The notes below the pieces were generated by a model. It was not told the DNA's origin and ran no database searches. It saw only the letters and a list, made by a program, of their open reading frames with translations. A stretch of DNA of 64,000 bases from assembly GCF_042453785.1 (NCBI RefSeq), contig NC_091668.1, positions 30,443,501 to 30,507,500 on the forward strand, written 5' to 3'. The stretch comes from Malus domestica. Lineage: Eukaryota; Streptophyta; Magnoliopsida; Rosales; Rosaceae. Made by a program: the position numbers and the translations under genes. Shown in pieces: positions 60,081-64,000 of the stretch (position 1 is its first letter; every line of letters begins with the position of its first letter).

Positions 60081-60757
60081 CATTTGTGAAGGCTCCCTCT
60101 TTTTTTCTTTTGCTTTTCTTTTCCTTTTTTTTTACGCACTTGTAATTTCTTAGAGATATCAATGGACATGCTTTATTTTATTCAGTGTGTTGTGCTAAAT
60201 ACAAATAAAAAGTATATCTCACTAAGGTGTGTTACTTCCCTTTTTTCATTTTTTTTTAATGCAATGGTGTCTGATGCACCATCCTCCCCCTCATTTTCTA
60301 CTTCTCAATTATGCTGTTGGCACCACTTTTTTCCTTTTCCTTTCTTGACTTGTTAACAGTAGCTTGCACCTTCATTTTTGTGTGTGTGTACATGTTCTGA
60401 TGATGAGTATGGTACATTGACACTGCTGGATCCCTTGGTGGGTGCTTGAATTTGCATAGGATATCATTCCTCTTTAGAAAAAAATGTGAGCTCCACCTTT
60501 GAATTGGCATGCGTGAACTCACGTCAAATGTGTTGATGGGTTACTTTTGAACATGTGTCTTTGTCATGCAGCTTAATCCCACCTACAACCCTTCACATGG
60601 TGCCGAGCACTATTCCTGAAATCTTCGTATTATTATTATTATTATTTTTTTGTCGGCCAAAACCTTCCTTTTCTGTTTTATATATCCCCACAGGGCGTAG
60701 GAAGAAATGCAGAGGAGCTTGGAGCAGTAGGAGGCTAGACACGGAGTAAGGAGGCAA

Positions 60758-60935
60758 GTAGGTGTGAGTTAACAAACTTTGGTTTTGTTAATCACATTCA
60801 CATGTAGCAGTAAAGGAAAGCAGATGTGAGTTGACAAATTTTGGTCTTGCTAATCACATTCACAAGCAGCAACAAAGGCAAGCAGATGTGAGTTGACAAA
60901 CTTAGGTTTTGTTAATCACATTCACAAGCAGCAGC
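60758..60935. repeat. Three tandem units of about 60 bp in the left arm
   Basis: GTGAGTT(A/G)ACAAA followed by TTTTGTTAATCACATTCACA recurs three times with AGCAG(T/C)A spacers. The right arm has a single unit near 62260-62300, so the expansion came after the two arms separated. Confidence 0.8.
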
Positions 60936-61065
60936 AGCCATGGCAGAGGTGCAGAAGTAGCTGGAGCTTGAGGTAGAATGTAAGGCGTCGAGCTTCACAA
61001 CCGGCTAGTCGTTTGACGGCGGTTACTGAAGTTCTTCGCCAATGAGCGAGTACTTGAAACTGATA

Positions 61066-62109
61066 TCGTCATTAGGAGTGTCGCAGAAGAGGAAGTCGGG
61101 GCCGAGAGCGCAGCCTAACTTGCTCCGGGTGTGCGCACCATGTGCAGCAGGTCAGGTTTGGTGGAGAGGACAGCGTCGCAGAGTGACGAGTTCGAGGTAG
61201 TGCATATCGTCGATGAGGATAGGGATTTGGGGATGCAGTGTCGTACAAAGCCAGAGAATCACAATACTAGCAGTGGCATCAACAAAGAAAAGCACCGTCG
61301 TCGTTGCGCCTTCGCCGTCATCAACGCCTTGCAACCTGTGATGTCCGTTAAAGATTCCTTCCAAGACATGGCGATGACCCTAGCATCATTCTACCGCTGC
61401 ACCAACTTCTCTGAACCGTTGCAACATGTCCAAGCTGCTCAAGTCTGTAAGGAAAACATAGCTCCGAAGCTGACGACGGCAGTGGCACCATTGTGATGAG
61501 GCACCTGGAGTTGCGAATCCTGGAAGGCAACCACATAATCTCATTTGTCAAGAGCCCGGAGACGAAAGATTGCTACTTCACCATTGTGCTAATTCGAGCT
61601 GGATGGTGATGCGGCAGTGAGGGAGTGGTGCTGGTATGTTGAAAACGGTAGAAAGCCTTAAATGTGGTCAAGCTCGGGGACAGCTGATATGTTTTTTTTT
61701 TGTTTTTTTTTTCAAAAAAAAAATGCTAGAAGAAGCAGCCTGAGAAAACATAATCACCAATTCGGCAGATCTCCACCGGTGAACGAACCCCTCCATGCCC
61801 AACAATTGACAAACTCTGAAGCGGAATTGTAGTCTTCTCTTTGCCTACTGCGCTGCTAGACTCAACAAGCCCTATCAGAGGTGGCAAAACACCTTCAGAA
61901 ACAAGCCAATCCAGATTCTGTAAGTGAGCAAATTACAATCACAGTCTTCTCTCGCTCTTCCCGCCAGGTGCTCTTTATGCTCCATAATTTTATTAGCATC
62001 GGGTCTGGTTTTCACCGACGGAAGACTCGGCATCGAAGGGATGGATGGCACAAACGACGTCGAGCAGAACAACGAAGAAGTGACCGGGGCAGGTGTCGTA
62101 GATGCATCA
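61066..62109. other. Spacer of the inverted repeat
   Basis: It is GC-richer than its surroundings. Open frames exist at 61131-61496 (plus) and 61881-62261 (plus), but I recognise no domain. Traces of pairing (ACTTGAAACTGATATCGTC near 61053 with its diverged complement near 62115) suggest the arms once reached further in. A poly(T)/poly(A) hairpin lies at 61690-61722. Confidence 0.5.
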
Positions 62110-62983
62110 ACGATGACGTCTGTTTCAAGTACCCGCTCCCTAACAAAGAAACTTCAATAACTACCGTCAAACGACTAGCCGGTTGTGAAGCTCGACACCT
62201 TACATTCTGCCTCAAGCTGCAGCTGCTTCTGCACCTCCGCCGTGGCTGTTGTTGCTTGTGAATGTGATTAACAAAACCAAAGTTTGTCAACTCACACATA
62301 CTTGCCTCCTTGCTCCGTGCCTAGCCTCCTACTGCTCCAAGTTCTTCTGCATTTCTCCCTACGTTCTGTTGGGATATATAGAACATAAAGGGTAGGAGTT
62401 GGCCGACAAAAAAAAAATAAATTAATACGAAGATTTCAGGAATAGTGCACGGCACCATGTGAAGGGTTGTAGGTGGGATTAAGCTGCAGGACAAAGGCAC
62501 ATGTTCAAAAGTGATCCATCAACACATTTGACGTGAGTTCACGCATGCCAATTCAAAGGTGGAGCTCACATTTTTTCTAAAGATGAATGATATCCTATGT
62601 AAATTCAAGCACCCATTAATGGATCCAGCAGTGTCAATATGTCATACTCATCATCAGAACAGGTACACACACACAAAAAAGAAGGTGCAAGCTACTGTTA
62701 GCAAGTTAAGAAAGTAAACGGAAAAAAATGGTGGCAACAACATAATTGACAAGTAGAAAATGAGGGGGAGGATGGTGCATCAGACACCATTGCATTAAAA
62801 AAAAAAGAATGAAAAAAAGGAAGTAACACACCTTAGTGAGATATACGTTTTATTTGTATTTAGCACAACATACTGAATAAAATAAAACATGTCCATTGAT
62901 ATCTCTAAGAAATTACAAGTGCATAAAAAAAATAAAAAAGGGAAAAGAAAAGCAAAAGAAAAAAAAGGGAGTCTTCACAAATG

Positions 62984-63613
62984 TCACTTATGTGAAGCCT
63001 CAGTACTTGAAGCCTTAGTACTCGGCGGAACCCTATAAGAGGGAGGCACTGAAGATAGATTATTCGAAGCCTCAATGCTTGGTCGAACTCCAGATGACGA
63101 AGGCAAAAAGTGCCTCTGGAATACATCCACAAACTTTCGATGGTCACTTTGAATTTGACCTTCGAAGTCCTTCAGCTGATCAAGCTTCTTCTTCATGCCC
63201 GTTGAATAACTATTTGCAAGCACATGCAACTCTCTATTCTAACGCTTAAGCTATTTGATCTCTTGACTAAGAGCTGCCACCTCGGCTATCTATGATTCAA
63301 CTTGGCGAGTTCGAACAAGTAAGCGTTGGCCCAAGTTGGAAACAGAGTTCGTACACTGGACATTGAGAGCCTGGGAATCTTGAATAGCTAACTCATCGGA
63401 CCGTCGTGAAAGTATCCTATTATCTCTAGGAGTGATGAGGTTCCTAGCTACAACCGTAGCCGTTATTGCATCCCTCATCACAGAGTCTTCAACTGTAAGA
63501 GGACCATTAGAAGATAAGAATGACGAGCACCATATATTACCCTGACGCAGGGCACTTGTGTCACTGCTGAGACTCAAATCTAAGCAAATGTTAGACGGGT
63601 TAGCCATTTTCAA
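62984..63613 (-). pseudogene. Coiled-coil ORF of the retroelement, right arm, with internal stops
   Basis: The N-terminal frame 63290-63613 (MKMANPSNICLDLSLSSD, GPLTVEDSVMRDA, VVARNLITPRDNR, ILSRRSDELAIQDS) matches the intact ORF at 17927-18607. Three in-frame stops lie between about 63240 and 63290. The frame then continues as ELHVLANSYSTGMKKKLDQL and SDHRKFVDVFQRHFLPSSS to a stop at 62984. The LDLSL sequence near the start matches the LxLxL pattern of EAR motifs, possibly by chance. Confidence 0.7.
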
Positions 63614-64000
63614 AAAAATTTAAAAGAAAAAGGTTGGATAGAGTAAAAGCTCAGAAATACACCGGAGACGATTTTCACGAGCAGGCAATCTTCAAAATGT
63701 GCATGTTGAATACAATTGACACCTCTTTAAAAGAAGAGGCAACACAACCACTTGTTCAAAAAATCGAAGAGACATCACTCTTCGAATTTCAAAACCCGGA
63801 TTTTCCTGCGTAAAGTCCGTCAACACTTTTCAGACGCAATCTCAGCTTTCGGCTATCACGTGCAACTTTGTCAAATATCACTGACAAAGTTAAAAATGTG
63901 CGAAGTCCATTATTCCAACTACCACCACTTTTGGCCGACAAGCGTGGGTGACAAGGCTGCATCCACATTGCTACTTGCTATTAGGAAAACATTATATAAT

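Larger units (their letters stand above)
59370..64000. repeat. Large imperfect inverted repeat (two retroelement copies tail-to-tail)
   Basis: Left arm about 59370-61065, right arm about 62110-64000, spacer about 1.05 kb. Anchor pairs: 59370 with 64000; 60571 (GCTTAATCCC) with 62484; 61011 (GTTTGACGG) with 62172. The right arm has about 315 bp more, the N-terminal part of the ORF, which the left arm has deleted between 59687 and 59692. The left arm has about 130 bp more because of a tandem repeat. The right arm still matches at the last base, so the repeat continues outside. Confidence 0.85.

Noticed and set aside
61131..61496. 121-codon frame in the inverted-repeat spacer as a host gene
   Set aside because: No domain recognised; the region shows traces of diverged pairing with the other side and lies between transposon arms.

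Overview
The window is plant nuclear DNA. It has intron-rich genes, Ty1/copia and Ty3-like LTRs, LINEs, hAT-, MULE- and Harbinger-like elements and tRNA-derived SINEs. A short AT-rich repeat common in apple and pear upstream regions occurs twice, so I infer Rosaceae, probably Malus or Pyrus; species is not proven. Most of the window is nested transposons, and several insertions can be proven from target-site duplications (TSDs) and from empty sites in neighbouring tandem copies.

Layout: 1-8210 is a decayed copia element on the minus strand, cut inside gag by a solo LTR (4429-7214). 8700-40668 is a tandem array built around a CYP98A-type cytochrome P450 (p-coumaroyl ester 3'-hydroxylase, lignin and chlorogenate pathway). 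Copy 1 (9552-15378) and copy 2 (25447-27929) have complete reading frames on the minus strand. A third copy is a ghost: its 3' flank (28793-29075) joins its 5' flank (29097 onward) with the coding region gone. Further flank-only repeats follow at 36765-40668. Between copies 1 and 2 sits a 5'-truncated LINE with a 15-bp TSD, holding a large non-autonomous element that encodes a coiled-coil ORF. The ghost 5' flank holds three hAT-like elements nested inside each other (29257-33607), then a solo LTR (34458-36758).

44209-55481 is the genic part: TRAPPC2/sedlin (plus, with a likely AT-AC U12-type intron), a NIFK/Nop15-like nucleolar RRM protein (minus), an F-box/FBD-LRR pseudogene (plus), and plastid phosphoribosylamine-glycine ligase PURD (minus, purine synthesis). 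At 56522-56691 lies the last exon of a FolD-type folate enzyme (minus) whose upstream exons are not seen.

56850-64000 is repetitive. A retroelement carrying the same coiled-coil ORF family appears twice tail-to-tail, giving an imperfect inverted repeat (about 59370-61065 against 62110-64000, spacer about 1 kb) that runs off the window end. If transcribed it could fold into a long hairpin. This and the ghost P450 locus are the most unusual structures here. The housekeeping genes are independent of each other; no gene cluster with a joint function is evident apart from the P450 duplicates.
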